This document shows, piece after piece, positions 39,140 to 48,212 of a DNA stretch of 64,000 bases. Positions within the stretch are counted from its first letter, which is position 1, and the number at the start of each line of letters is the position of its first letter. Below the pieces are notes generated by a model, which saw only the letters and a list, made by a program, of their open reading frames with translations, was not told the origin of the DNA and ran no database searches. Both the position numbers and the translations under genes were made by a program. Source of the DNA: Pseudomonas sp. KBW05. GTDB lineage: Bacteria > Pseudomonadota > Gammaproteobacteria > Pseudomonadales > Pseudomonadaceae. Location of the stretch: positions 62,001-126,000 of the forward strand of contig NZ_QAJM01000009.1 of assembly GCF_003852405.1 (NCBI RefSeq). Direction: 5' to 3'.

Positions 39140-40156
39140 ATGAAGGATTTCCAGGATATTGACGCCCACCTTGAAGACTGGAGCGCCCTGCGCAGCGCCA
39201 TCGACTTCAGCGGGATTCTGATCGGCAACGGCGCCAGCCGTACGATTTGGGAAGACTTTGCCTACGACTCGCTGTTCGAAAACGCGCGCACCGTCGAAGA
39301 AAAACCCCTGAGCCCATCCGAACTCAGCGTGTTCGACGCCCTGCAAACCCGCAGTTTCGAGCAGGCCCTGGGCGCCCTGAAAACCACCAGCCGGGTCAAC
39401 AAGGCGCTGGCGGTCAGCTCGGCGGCGCCGCGCAATCGCTACTACGCGATCAAGGAAGCGCTGATCAACACCATCCACGCCCTGCATATCCCGTGGCGCC
39501 TGGTGCAGCCGTCGACACTGGAGACGATCAACCGCGAACTGGCGAGCTACACCACGGTATTCACGAGCAACTACGACTTGCTCAACTACTGGGCGATCCT
39601 GCACACACCGGGCATCGACGACCTGTTCCGCAGCGCCGACGCCAGCTTCGACCTGCGCAATACCCACACCGACGCCACGCGCATCCTCTACCTGCACGGC
39701 GGCCTGCACCTGGTACGCAACCTCGACGGCACCGCGCGTAAATTGCCGACCACCGACAGCACCTTGCTCAGCAGTTTTGCGATCAACAACACGATCAAGA
39801 CCCTGGATGATGTGCCGCTGTTTGTCAGCGAAGGCAAGGTGGAAGAGAAACTGAAGACCATCCGCAGCTCGGATTATCTGTCGTTCTGCTATGAGCAGTT
39901 GCTTGGCCATCAGGGCGCGCTGTGCATCTTTGGCCACGATTTGGGCACGCAGGATAAACACTTGGTGGATGCGATTCGCCAGGCCAGGTTGAGCACCCTG
40001 GCGATTTCGGTGTCGGGGCGCAGTGATGGGTTTATTCGCCAGCAGAAGCGGCGGTATTCGGAGATGTTCGAGGGGACGGGCGTGGAGCTGAAATTCTTCG
40101 CTGCGCGCACTCACCCACTGGGCAATCCCGCACTGTCCGTCCCCGTCGAACACTGA
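39140..40156 (+). CDS. DUF4917-family (SIR2-like) protein
   Basis: A 338-residue protein. The start region FSGILIGNGASRTIWEDFAY, VFTSNYDLLNYWAILHTPG and RILYLHGGLHLVRN are reminiscent of SIR2-fold proteins (GxGxS near the N-terminus, then an N-Y/D and L-H-G). DUF4917 has no proven function. Relatives with SIR2 folds serve in phage defence by NAD depletion, but this gene stands alone. Confidence 0.75.
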   Translation: MKDFQDIDAHLEDWSALRSAIDFSGILIGNGASRTIWEDFAYDSLFENARTVEEKPLSPSELSVFDALQTRSFEQALGALKTTSRVNKALAVSSAAPRNRYYAIKEALINTIHALHIPWRLVQPSTLETINRELASYTTVFTSNYDLLNYWAILHTPGIDDLFRSADASFDLRNTHTDATRILYLHGGLHLVRNLDGTARKLPTTDSTLLSSFAINNTIKTLDDVPLFVSEGKVEEKLKTIRSSDYLSFCYEQLLGHQGALCIFGHDLGTQDKHLVDAIRQARLSTLAISVSGRSDGFIRQQKRRYSEMFEGTGVELKFFAARTHPLGNPALSVPVEH

Positions 40157-40179
40157 TCTCCAGAACAAAGGAGATCCCC

Positions 40180-40266
40180 TGTGGGAGCTGGCTTGCCTGC
40201 GATGCAGACACCTCGGTGTATCAGGCAGACCAGGGTGATGCTATCGCAGGCAAGCCAGCTCCCACA
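40180..40266. repeat. REP-type palindrome (GAGCTGGCTTGCCTGC variant)
   Basis: TGTGGGAGCTGGCTTGCCTG and its reverse complement lie at the two ends of an 87-bp unit, a REPIN-like arrangement. This copy has the AGCTGGCTTGCC variant arms. It lies between two convergent genes. Confidence 0.9.
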
Positions 40267-40295
40267 GTAGATTGCATTTCAAACAGGCATCGCGG

Positions 40296-40823
40296 TCAGT
40301 CTTCCGGGCTGTGCACCACCACCAACAACTGCGCCTGCACCGCCCCCACCGACCTCAGCCGATGCGGCTTCTGCGCATTGAAATGCAGCGCATCACCGCG
40401 CTCCAGAATCACCCGTTCATTCATGAAATCCACTTCCACCTGGCCTTCATGCACGAACAGAAACTCCTCCCCCAGGTGCTCCTTGAAGGTCTTGTCGGTG
40501 AACTCCGCCGGCGGATAGATGATGAACGGCAGCAGGCTGCGCTCACTGACCTGATGGGCCAACACCGCATAACCCGGCGCGGTGTCGGGCCGTTCATGGC
40601 TGCGCACCAGGCTGTAGCTGTCGAGGCTGACGTTGTCTTCGCTGAACAGCTCTTCGACCTTCACGTTCAACGCCTTGGCCAGTTTCAGCGCGGCCGCAAT
40701 CGACGGTGTATTGAGCCCGCGTTCAACCTTGGACAGGTAACTCTTGGTCATTCCGGACTTTTCGGCCAGCACGTCCAACGTCACGCCAAGTTTTTTTCTC
40801 AATAATTTCAAACGGATAGACAT
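40296..40823 (-). CDS. XRE-cupin regulator
   Basis: A 175-residue protein: HTH of XRE type (VTLDVLAEKSGMTKSYLSKV, about residues 14-33) and a C-terminal cupin domain (about 105-172, EEFLFVHEGQVEVDF, GDALHFNAQKPHR). Such regulators sense a small metabolite. It is divergent from an aldolase/DapA-like operon, with a palindrome between, and is probably their repressor. Confidence 0.92.
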   Translation of the reverse strand: MSIRLKLLRKKLGVTLDVLAEKSGMTKSYLSKVERGLNTPSIAAALKLAKALNVKVEELFSEDNVSLDSYSLVRSHERPDTAPGYAVLAHQVSERSLLPFIIYPPAEFTDKTFKEHLGEEFLFVHEGQVEVDFMNERVILERGDALHFNAQKPHRLRSVGAVQAQLLVVVHSPED

Positions 40824-40869
40824 GTGCTGCGGTTAGTCCATGCAGAAAACGATAAGCTGCGCTTGCCAA

Positions 40870-40903
40870 TGACACTTTGTGTCATATAGCATCTTTAGTG
40901 TCA
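40870..40903. promoter_or_regulatory. Operator region of the XRE-cupin regulator
   Basis: TGACAC-TTT-GTGTCA (40870-40884) is a perfect palindrome. A further half site AGTGTCA follows at 40897. It lies in the divergent intergenic region. Confidence 0.6.
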
Positions 40904-40983
40904 TTTGCGTTCACCCAACGACCTTGCGAGCAGCGGGAGACCAGCAAACCAGACGTCCATTGAACCACCCAAAGGACACCGAT

Positions 40984-41766
40984 ATGGCCAAGACATTAGC
41001 ACTCCCCAAAGACCAACTGGTCAAGCAAGCGCTGATCCAGATGCAAAACACCCTGGCGGATAATACGTGGACCGACCGGCAAAAGCTGGCGCTCACGTGC
41101 CGCATCCTGTTCGAGAACGGCCACGACTCCGGCCTGGCCGGGCAGATCACCGCCCGTGGGCCAACACCTGGCACCTATTACACTCAGCAACTGGGCTTGG
41201 GCTTTGACGAAATCACCGCCAGCAACCTGCTGCTGGTCAACGAGGACCTTGAAGTGCTGGAAGGCCATGGCATCCCCAACCCGGCCAACCGTTTCCACAG
41301 TTGGGTGTACCGTGGGCGGCCGGATGTGAATTGCATCATCCATACGCACCCCACGCACATCGCTGCGTTGTCGATGCTGGAAGTGCCGTTGCAGGTGTCC
41401 CACATGGACCTCTGCCCGCTGTACGAAGACTGTGCATTCCTGGAAGCCTGGCCGGGGGTGCCGGTGGGCAATGAAGAAGGTGAAATTATCACGGCAGCCC
41501 TGGGCGACAAGCGCGCGATCCTGCTGTCGCACCACGGCCAACTGTCCACTGGGGCGAGCATCGAGGAAGCCTGTGTGATCGCGCAGTTGATCGAACGTGC
41601 GGCCAAGTTGCAGTTGCTGGCGATGGCGGCGGGCACCATCAAACCGATCCTGCCGGAACTGGGTCGTGAAGCCCACGACTGGATCTCCCGGCCCAAGCGC
41701 CACGGCGCCGCGTTCAACTACTACGCCCGGCAGAACCTGCGCCAACACGCCGATTGCCTGAACTGA
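40984..41766 (+). CDS. Class II aldolase/adducin-family protein
   Basis: A 260-residue protein from the ATG at 40984 (upstream frame has no SD). Zinc-binding and core motifs: SGLAGQITAR, CIIHTHPTHIAALSML and ILLSHHGQLSTGASIEEA. Class II aldolases cleave or epimerise sugar-phosphate-like substrates. Co-transcribed with a DapA-family gene 27 bases downstream and controlled by the divergent XRE-cupin gene. Confidence 0.9.
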   Translation: MAKTLALPKDQLVKQALIQMQNTLADNTWTDRQKLALTCRILFENGHDSGLAGQITARGPTPGTYYTQQLGLGFDEITASNLLLVNEDLEVLEGHGIPNPANRFHSWVYRGRPDVNCIIHTHPTHIAALSMLEVPLQVSHMDLCPLYEDCAFLEAWPGVPVGNEEGEIITAALGDKRAILLSHHGQLSTGASIEEACVIAQLIERAAKLQLLAMAAGTIKPILPELGREAHDWISRPKRHGAAFNYYARQNLRQHADCLN

Positions 41767-41793
41767 TTGCCCTTTTTCGACCGGAGACCTCTC

Positions 41794-42666
41794 ATGTCCA
41801 GCCCAACTATTCACGGCATCATCGGCTACACCATCACCCCTTTCAGCGCCGACGGTTCGCGCATTGACCTCGACGCCCTGGGCCGCTCCATCGACCGTTT
41901 GATCGCCAGCGGCGTGCATGCCATCGCACCCTTGGGCAGCACCGGCGAAGGCGCCTACTTGAGCGACGCCGAATGGGATGAAGTGAGCGCCTACAGCCTG
42001 GCAAAAATCGCCCGGCGCGTGCCCACCGTCGTCAGCGTGTCCGACCTGACCACCGCCAAGGCCGTGCGCCGTGCCCGTTACGCCGAAGCCAATGGCGCCG
42101 ACGTGGTGATGGTGCTGCCCGCCTCGTACTGGAAGCTCAGCGAAGCGGAAATCCTCGCCCACTACGCCGCGATTGGCGACAGCATCGGCGTGCCGATCAT
42201 GCTTTACAACAACCCGGCCACCAGCGGCACCGACATGTCGGTGGAGCTGATCGTGCGCATCATCAAGCAGGTCGCCAACGTGACGATGGTCAAGGAGAGC
42301 ACCGGGGATATCCAACGCATGCACCAGTTGCATCGCCAGAGTGACGTGCCGTTCTACAACGGTTGCAACCCGCTGGCACTGGAAGCGTTCGCGGCCGGTG
42401 CCAAGGGTTGGTGCACGGCGGCACCGAACCTTATTCCACAGCTCAACCTGGATTTGTATGACGCCGTGTTGGCCAATGACCTGACAAAGGCGCGGGCACT
42501 GTTTTATCGCCAGTTGCCGCTGCTGGAGTTCATTCTCAAGGGTGGCTTGCCGGCGACGATCAAGGCCGGGTTGCGCTTGACCGGGCTGGAGGCGGGCGAT
42601 CCGCGGTTGCCGGTATTCCCGCTGGGTGAAGCGGCAATCGAACAGCTGAAAACATTACTGAAATAA
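41794..42666 (+). CDS. DapA-family aldolase/lyase
   Basis: A 290-residue TIM-barrel protein from the ATG at 41794. Motifs: APLGSTGEGAYLSDAEW, then PIMLYNNPATSG with the conserved Tyr, and VTMVKESTGD with the Schiff-base Lys. It is one of many paralogues for pyruvate-dependent retro-aldol reactions, not necessarily dihydrodipicolinate synthase. The pairing with an aldolase suggests catabolism of an unusual acid. Confidence 0.9.
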   Translation: MSSPTIHGIIGYTITPFSADGSRIDLDALGRSIDRLIASGVHAIAPLGSTGEGAYLSDAEWDEVSAYSLAKIARRVPTVVSVSDLTTAKAVRRARYAEANGADVVMVLPASYWKLSEAEILAHYAAIGDSIGVPIMLYNNPATSGTDMSVELIVRIIKQVANVTMVKESTGDIQRMHQLHRQSDVPFYNGCNPLALEAFAAGAKGWCTAAPNLIPQLNLDLYDAVLANDLTKARALFYRQLPLLEFILKGGLPATIKAGLRLTGLEAGDPRLPVFPLGEAAIEQLKTLLK

Positions 42667-42680
42667 AGCCACAGTCCCCC

Positions 42681-42769
42681 TGTGGGAGCGGGCTTGCTCG
42701 CGAATGCGGTACATCAGTGACAGATACATTGACTGACACAGCGCCTTCGCGAGCAAGCCCGCTCCCACA
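42681..42769. repeat. REP-type palindrome
   Basis: Arms of TGTGGGAGCGGGCTTGCTCG and reverse complement, 89 bp, with AT-rich middle. Between the DapA-like gene and the FecI gene. Confidence 0.93.
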
Positions 42770-42810
42770 TTTTTGATCACGAGCGTTCGTAATTTATAGA
42801 GACAAATAGC

Positions 42811-42829
42811 AATGGTTCTCGATACCATT
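42811..42829. promoter_or_regulatory. Inverted repeat upstream of fecI-like gene
   Basis: AATGGT-TCTCGAT-ACCATT, a perfect inverted repeat about 40 bases before the sigma-factor ATG. Fur boxes in Pseudomonas contain similar ATNGTTCTC sequences, and genes of this type are iron-regulated. Candidate Fur site. Confidence 0.45.
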
Positions 42830-42869
42830 CGCGACTTTCCTACGTCGTGCTTCGTCAAGAAGGATATCC

Positions 42870-43409
42870 ATGTCTCGTCCCAAGCCCGACCCGTTGGCGG
42901 CCGATGCCTTTCGCGGTTTTTATACAGATATCCTGTATTTCCTGCGCAAACGCACGGACAACGCCAGCGACGCGGCGGACATGACCCAGGATGTCTTCAC
43001 TCAATGGCTGGACTACCGCGACCGCGCCAACGTCGAGCAGCCACGGGCGTTTCTGTTCCAGATGGCGCGCAACCTGCTGCGCGATCACTGGCGTAAACAG
43101 AAGGTACGGCAGACCGTCCACCAGGATCAGGCCGAAAGGGACGTGGAGCCTGCCACCGACGAGCAAAACGAACCCATGGCCGCCGCGCAACGCTTGCAAC
43201 GCCTGGAACAGTTGAAAGAAGTCCTCGCCGAACTCTCGCCCCGCCGACGAGAAGCCCTTATGCTGCACCGCTTCGAAGGCCTGAGCCAGGCGCAGATCGC
43301 CGAACGCATGGGCATTTCCACCAGCATGGTGGAAAAGCACATCGCCTTGGCCCTGCTGCATTGCAAGCGACGCCTTCAACCTGAACCCGGCACGGAGCAG
43401 CCAGAATGA
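42870..43409 (+). CDS. FecI-type ECF sigma factor
   Basis: A 179-residue sigma-70 protein with region 2 (FYTDILYFLRKRTDNASDAADM, then QPRAFLFQMARNLLRDHW) and region 4 (LSPRRREALMLHRFEGLSQA). It should direct transcription of the TonB receptor gene when signalled through FecR. The anti-sigma gene overlaps its stop. Confidence 0.93.
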   Translation: MSRPKPDPLAADAFRGFYTDILYFLRKRTDNASDAADMTQDVFTQWLDYRDRANVEQPRAFLFQMARNLLRDHWRKQKVRQTVHQDQAERDVEPATDEQNEPMAAAQRLQRLEQLKEVLAELSPRRREALMLHRFEGLSQAQIAERMGISTSMVEKHIALALLHCKRRLQPEPGTEQPE

Positions 43410-44365
43410 ACCGCCTGAGCGACATCGACATCGAGGACAGCGACTCCATCGACGCCCAAGCCGCCAGCTGGTTTGCACGCAACCACAGCGACACCGACCG
43501 CGCCGACCGCAAGGCCTTTGCCGCCTGGCAGGCCGAGCCGGCCCATGCCCGCGCCTATGCCGAATTCGAGCAGCTGTGGGCGGACCTCGCCCAGTTGCAG
43601 CAACTGAACAAACCCGTGGCGCTGCCGCCGCGCAAACCGTCCGTGTGGCGCCCGGCCCTGGCCGTGGCGGCCGCCTTGCTGTGCGCAATCATGGCCACGC
43701 ATATCGGCGCGCCCCGCGAGCTGTATCACACCCAGGTCGCAGCCCACGCCAAAGGCATGCACACCCTCAATCTGCCCGATGGCAGCACCTTGTATGTGAA
43801 TGCCAATACCCGCGTGCGGGTGGAGTTCACCGCGTACCAGCGCATCGTGCACCTGGACAAAGGCCAGTTGTACCTCGAAGTGGCCGCCGACAAGGAACGC
43901 CCGCTGTTCGTGCAAGCGGGCGAGGCCAATGTGCGCGTGGTCGGCACCGGCTTCGATGTGCGGCGCAGCCAGCAGCAACTGGTGGTCAGCGTCGCCCATG
44001 GCCAGGTCGCGTTCGAGCCGGATGCCAAAAGCCCCGTCACCCTATTGGGTGCACAGCAGCGCGCGATCTTCAGCTACGCCAAGGGCACGTTGCAGCAACA
44101 GACCCTCACCGCCGAAGAGGTGGCCGACTGGCGCAGCGGTCACCTGTCGTTTCGCAACCGCGAGCTGGTCAGCCTGATCGATGAATTGAGTCTGTACCGC
44201 CCACAGGCACCGTTGCAGGTCAGTAACGCCGTGGCGCACTTGAAGGTCTCGGGCAACCTGGATGTGAATGATCCCGACGCCCTGCTCAACGCCCTGCCCG
44301 CCCTGTTACCGGTGAAAACCGTGGCGTCGGCCGATGGCATCGTACGCATCGAACCGAGCAAATAA
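43406..44365 (+). CDS. FecR-type anti-sigma regulator
   Basis: A 319-residue protein. The N-terminal cytoplasmic part (about 1-75, DUF4880-like, ending in WADLAQLQQ) binds the sigma factor. A membrane segment (about 80-97, PALAVAAALLCAIMATHI) and a periplasmic FecR domain follow, with LPDGSTLYVNANTRVRVEF. It relays the receptor signal. Confidence 0.93.
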   Translation: MNRLSDIDIEDSDSIDAQAASWFARNHSDTDRADRKAFAAWQAEPAHARAYAEFEQLWADLAQLQQLNKPVALPPRKPSVWRPALAVAAALLCAIMATHIGAPRELYHTQVAAHAKGMHTLNLPDGSTLYVNANTRVRVEFTAYQRIVHLDKGQLYLEVAADKERPLFVQAGEANVRVVGTGFDVRRSQQQLVVSVAHGQVAFEPDAKSPVTLLGAQQRAIFSYAKGTLQQQTLTAEEVADWRSGHLSFRNRELVSLIDELSLYRPQAPLQVSNAVAHLKVSGNLDVNDPDALLNALPALLPVKTVASADGIVRIEPSK

Positions 44366-44374
44366 CCCTGCAAG

Positions 44375-44390
44375 ATTCTTATTTGAGAAT
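44375..44390 (+). promoter_or_regulatory. Inverted repeat upstream of receptor gene
   Basis: ATTCT-TATTTG-AGAAT lies in the 128-base gap between fecR and the receptor gene. It could be an iron-responsive site or part of the ECF sigma promoter region. Confidence 0.35.
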
Positions 44391-44493
44391 ATTTTGCATT
44401 CGCAGGTGTGGTTTTTTCGAGCAGCCGCGTCTTCCCCCGGTCTGCGTTTGATACGCACACCTTTTCGGCCACTTGGCCACACCGGGGGATTTC

Positions 44494-47064
44494 ATGTTTC
44501 GCGCGCCTTGCCACGCTTCGCACCTGTTTCTTCGACCGACGCTCATCGCCAGTTGCCTGGTATTCAGCCTCAGTGCACAGGCCGATTCGCTCACGCTGCA
44601 ACTGCCAGCGCAGTCACTGGCGACGTCCCTCAGCCAGGTGGCGCAACAGGCACAGATCCAGTTGCTGTTCGATGAAGAGCTGCTCAAGAACGTGCAAGCC
44701 CCCGCGCTCAACGGCGACTTCACGCCGGAAGTAGCGATTCGCACCCTGTTGAAAAACGGCGAGTTCACCCTGATCAAGGTCGGCAGCACCTACGTCGTGC
44801 GCCCCGATGAGGGCAAGACCACCAACAGCGGCGTTGTTCAACTGGATGCACTGAGCGTGATCGGCACCGGTAGCCAGGTCGACTCCAGCACAGTGGGCCG
44901 CTCCACGCTGAGCCAGGCGGATATCAACCGCTACCAGCCCGATAACATTCCTTCGCTGTTGCAGACCCTGCCCGGGGTATCCATGGGTGGTTCACCCAAG
45001 CCGGGCGGCCAGACCATGAACATCCGCGGCATGGGCGATGCCGAGGATGTGCCAATGACCGTGGACGGGGCGGCCAAAAGCGGTTTCGAGCGTTATCAAC
45101 AAGGCACTATCTTCATTGAACCCGAGCTGATCAAAAGCATTGAGGTGGAGAAAGGCCCTTACTCGCCATTTACCGGTAATGGCGGTTTTGGCGGCACGGT
45201 CAACATGATCACCAAGGACGCACCCGACCTGCTCAAGGACGGGCAAAATGCCGGGGCGATGGTCAAATACGGCTACGCCAGCAACACCCACGAGCAGGTC
45301 TACACCGGCGCCGTGTATGGCCGCACCGACGACGGCCGCATGGACGGCCTGGCCTACCTGACCAAGCGCGACGGCGACGACCTCAAGCTTGCCGGCACGC
45401 CGCCCGACCCGCGCAATGAATACCCGATCAACCCCAAACGCTTGCCCAACAGCGCGCAGGATGTCGAAGGCCAGCTGTTCAAGTTCAACGCGTATTTCAC
45501 CGATGAACACAGCATGGGCGTGTCTTACTCTCGCGCCCAAAGCCAACGTATGACGCCGTTCTCGGCTAAGTCCTACCCATCACCCCCGAAACAACCTGCC
45601 ATCGACCGTTATGGCTACGCAACGGCGGTGTCTCGCTTCCTGGCCGACCGCGACACAGTGGACACCACCTGGTCGAGCAAGTACGAGTACCACCCACTGA
45701 ACAACCCGCTGATCGACCTGAAGCTGAGCTACTCGGAGTCCAATACCGACCAGACCGATGAGCGCGCCGAGAATGCCGTCATTAGCCTGGCTACCGGTGG
45801 ACGCAAGATGGATACGTCCTACAAAGACCGCATCCTCGAACTGCGCAATACCAGCTTGCTGACCACTGGTCCGCTGGAGCACGCGGTGACCACGGGCGTG
45901 CAGATCCGCAAGCACAAGCGCGAAACCGAAAGCTGGATGCCAGGTGCGGCCTACAACACCGCCAGATACAACTATGGGCATTTCCAGCCGTATTTCATGC
46001 CCCACGGCAAGGTCGATAGCAACGCGTTCTACATCCAGGACGCGATTACCCTGGGCGACGTGACCCTCACGCCGTCCCTGCGTTACGACCACGTGCGTAA
46101 TCGCGGCGAAGCCAACGATGCGCCGTACTACAGCAACCCGGACCCGAAAGTGGGCCACGACTATAGCGACCGCACCTACACCGGTTGGTCACCACGCCTG
46201 GCGGCGTTCTGGAACGTGACCCCGGATGTGGCCTTCTTCGCCAGTTGGAACCGCACCTGGCGTGCGCCGGTGATCGATGAACAGTACGAAGTCCAGGGCG
46301 GCCTCAGCACCCGCAGCGCCACCAGCCTGAACCTCGACCCGGAGCGCATTACGGCGATTACCGCAGGCAACGTCACCAACTTCTCGGGGCTATTCACCCG
46401 CGAGGACAACCTGCAACTGCGCACCACGCTGTTCCACAACCGTATTGAAGACGAAATCATGAAAGCCACCGGCGTCGGCTGCGAACGGCAACTGACAGTA
46501 TCGGGCAGTATCGATGCGGTATGCAGTGACGCGGCGTCCAGGACCAACTATCGCAATGTGGGTGGCATGACCATCAAGGGCGTCGAGCTGGAAAGCTACT
46601 ACGACTCGACCTACCTGTTCGGCTCCCTGACTTACTCCTGGGCCACAGGCAAGCGCGACAACCCCTACACCAACCCCTGGGCGACAGACCTGCACGTATG
46701 GGCGCGGGATATCCCACCGGCCAAATGGGTGGTGGTGCTGGGTACCAAGATCCCGAGCTGGGATGCGCAGGTGGGCTGGCAGGGCCAGTTCGTACGCAAG
46801 ACCGATCGCGTGCCTACCGATGTTTACGCGGGCGGTTTGAACTCCAGCATCGGCGACTTCATCTACGACCAGACGGAGAACGCCAGCTACGACACACAAG
46901 GCCTGTTCGCCAATTGGAAACCGCAGCAGGCAGGTCTCAAGGGCACCGAGATCAACTTCACTGTCGACAACCTGTTCAACCGCTTCTACCAACCGGCACT
47001 CAGCGGTGAAGGTGTCTACAGCCAAGGCCGCAACGCCAAGATCAGCATCACGCGCTTCTTCTGA
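44494..47064 (+). CDS. TonB-dependent receptor with signalling domain
   Basis: An 856-residue outer-membrane protein from the ATG at 44494 (a TTG seven codons earlier lacks support). Signal peptide (ends SAQA), STN signalling domain (about 35-90, LATSLSQVAQQAQIQLLFDE), plug (PGVSMGGSPKPGGQTMNIRG) and 22-strand barrel. NPLIDLKLSYSES resembles the NPDL region of haem receptors. It takes up iron compounds, probably haem, and activates its own synthesis through FecR-FecI. Confidence 0.9.
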   Translation: MFRAPCHASHLFLRPTLIASCLVFSLSAQADSLTLQLPAQSLATSLSQVAQQAQIQLLFDEELLKNVQAPALNGDFTPEVAIRTLLKNGEFTLIKVGSTYVVRPDEGKTTNSGVVQLDALSVIGTGSQVDSSTVGRSTLSQADINRYQPDNIPSLLQTLPGVSMGGSPKPGGQTMNIRGMGDAEDVPMTVDGAAKSGFERYQQGTIFIEPELIKSIEVEKGPYSPFTGNGGFGGTVNMITKDAPDLLKDGQNAGAMVKYGYASNTHEQVYTGAVYGRTDDGRMDGLAYLTKRDGDDLKLAGTPPDPRNEYPINPKRLPNSAQDVEGQLFKFNAYFTDEHSMGVSYSRAQSQRMTPFSAKSYPSPPKQPAIDRYGYATAVSRFLADRDTVDTTWSSKYEYHPLNNPLIDLKLSYSESNTDQTDERAENAVISLATGGRKMDTSYKDRILELRNTSLLTTGPLEHAVTTGVQIRKHKRETESWMPGAAYNTARYNYGHFQPYFMPHGKVDSNAFYIQDAITLGDVTLTPSLRYDHVRNRGEANDAPYYSNPDPKVGHDYSDRTYTGWSPRLAAFWNVTPDVAFFASWNRTWRAPVIDEQYEVQGGLSTRSATSLNLDPERITAITAGNVTNFSGLFTREDNLQLRTTLFHNRIEDEIMKATGVGCERQLTVSGSIDAVCSDAASRTNYRNVGGMTIKGVELESYYDSTYLFGSLTYSWATGKRDNPYTNPWATDLHVWARDIPPAKWVVVLGTKIPSWDAQVGWQGQFVRKTDRVPTDVYAGGLNSSIGDFIYDQTENASYDTQGLFANWKPQQAGLKGTEINFTVDNLFNRFYQPALSGEGVYSQGRNAKISITRFF

Positions 47065-47168
47065 AAAAACTGTACGGATAAATCCGCACCCAGCTGTAGG
47101 CCCTTGATTGGCGGGGGGTGTGGCTAGATGGGCTTCCCTTGAAGCCCTCTAGATTCTGGTTGCCTTCC

Positions 47169-48062
47169 ATGAGCTCGCGCGAAAACACCGGCATGGCCCT
47201 CGGCCTGCTGGGCGTCATCATCTTCAGCCTGACCCTGCCCTTCACCCGCATCGTGGTGCAGGAAATCCACCCGCTGCTCAACGGCCTCGGCCGTGCGCTG
47301 TTCGCGGCGGTCCCGGCGGCGGCGTTGTTGCTGTGGCGCCGTGAGCAATGGCCGACCTGGCGCCAGGTACGTGGGTTGTGCCTGGTGATTGCCGGGGTGA
47401 TCCTCGGCTTCCCGGTGCTGTCGGCGTGGGCCATGCAAACCCTGCCGGCGTCCCATGGCGCGCTGGTCAACGGCCTGCAACCGCTGTGCGTGGCGTTGTA
47501 TGCGGCGTGGCTGTCCCACGAGCGGCCGTCCAAAGCCTTCTGGGCCTGCGCGGCGCTGGGCAGTGGCTTGGTGTTGAGTTATGCGTTGATCACCGGCGCC
47601 GGCAGCATTCAGGCGGGCGATTTGTTGATGCTCGGCGCCATCGCCGTGGGCGGCCTGGGTTATGCCGAAGGTGGCCGACTGGCCAAGGAGATGGGTGGCT
47701 GGCAGGTGATCTGCTGGGCGCTGGTGCTCTCGACGCCGGTATTGATCGGCCCGGTGTGGTACCTGGCGGCGCAGCATCAAGGGGCGATTTCCATGGGCAC
47801 CTGGTGGGCGTTTGGCTATGTGTCGCTGTTCTCCCAGTTCCTCGGGTTCTTTGCCTGGTATGCCGGGTTGGCCATGGGCGGGATCGCGCGGGTGAGCCAG
47901 ATCCAGTTGTTGCAGATCTTCTTTACCATCGCGTTTTCGGCGTTGTTCTTTGGTGAACAGATCGAGCCGATTACCTGGGTGTTTGCCTGTGGGGTGATTG
48001 TGACGGTGATGCTGGGGCGCAAGACCTCGGTGCAGCCTGCGCCCAAGCCTAGCGCGGTCTGA
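47169..48062 (+). CDS. EamA-family transporter
   Basis: About 297 residues from the ATG at 47169, with ten helices in two EamA repeats (about 1-135 and 150-290). It begins MSSRENTGMALGLLGVIIFS. DMT transporters of this type export amino acids or metabolites. Substrate not evident. Single gene. Confidence 0.88.
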   Translation: MSSRENTGMALGLLGVIIFSLTLPFTRIVVQEIHPLLNGLGRALFAAVPAAALLLWRREQWPTWRQVRGLCLVIAGVILGFPVLSAWAMQTLPASHGALVNGLQPLCVALYAAWLSHERPSKAFWACAALGSGLVLSYALITGAGSIQAGDLLMLGAIAVGGLGYAEGGRLAKEMGGWQVICWALVLSTPVLIGPVWYLAAQHQGAISMGTWWAFGYVSLFSQFLGFFAWYAGLAMGGIARVSQIQLLQIFFTIAFSALFFGEQIEPITWVFACGVIVTVMLGRKTSVQPAPKPSAV

Positions 48063-48079
48063 CAGTGGAAGGAGGTTAG

Positions 48080-48184
48080 TGTGGGAGCGGGCTTGTGTGG
48101 GAGCGGGCTTGCTCGCGAAGGCGGTGGATCAGTTGAAATTCCTGTGACTGACACACCGCATTCGCGAGCAAGCCCGCTCCCACA
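48080..48184. repeat. REP-type palindrome with duplicated left arm
   Basis: The left arm shows TGTGGGAGCGGGCTTG twice in tandem, then the normal centre and right arm. The same tandem duplication is seen at 56099 and 63783. Confidence 0.9.
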
Positions 48185-48212
48185 CAAGCCCGATCACACA
48201 GGGGGTCTGTGT

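Noticed and set aside
39083-40168. 361-codon minus-strand frame opposite the DUF4917 gene
   Set aside because: The plus-strand protein has clear domain-like motifs, while the minus frame is Arg/Gln/Val-rich and has no SD.
40996-42333. 445-codon minus-strand frame
   Set aside because: Antisense of the aldolase and DapA-like genes, both of which have intact active-site motifs.
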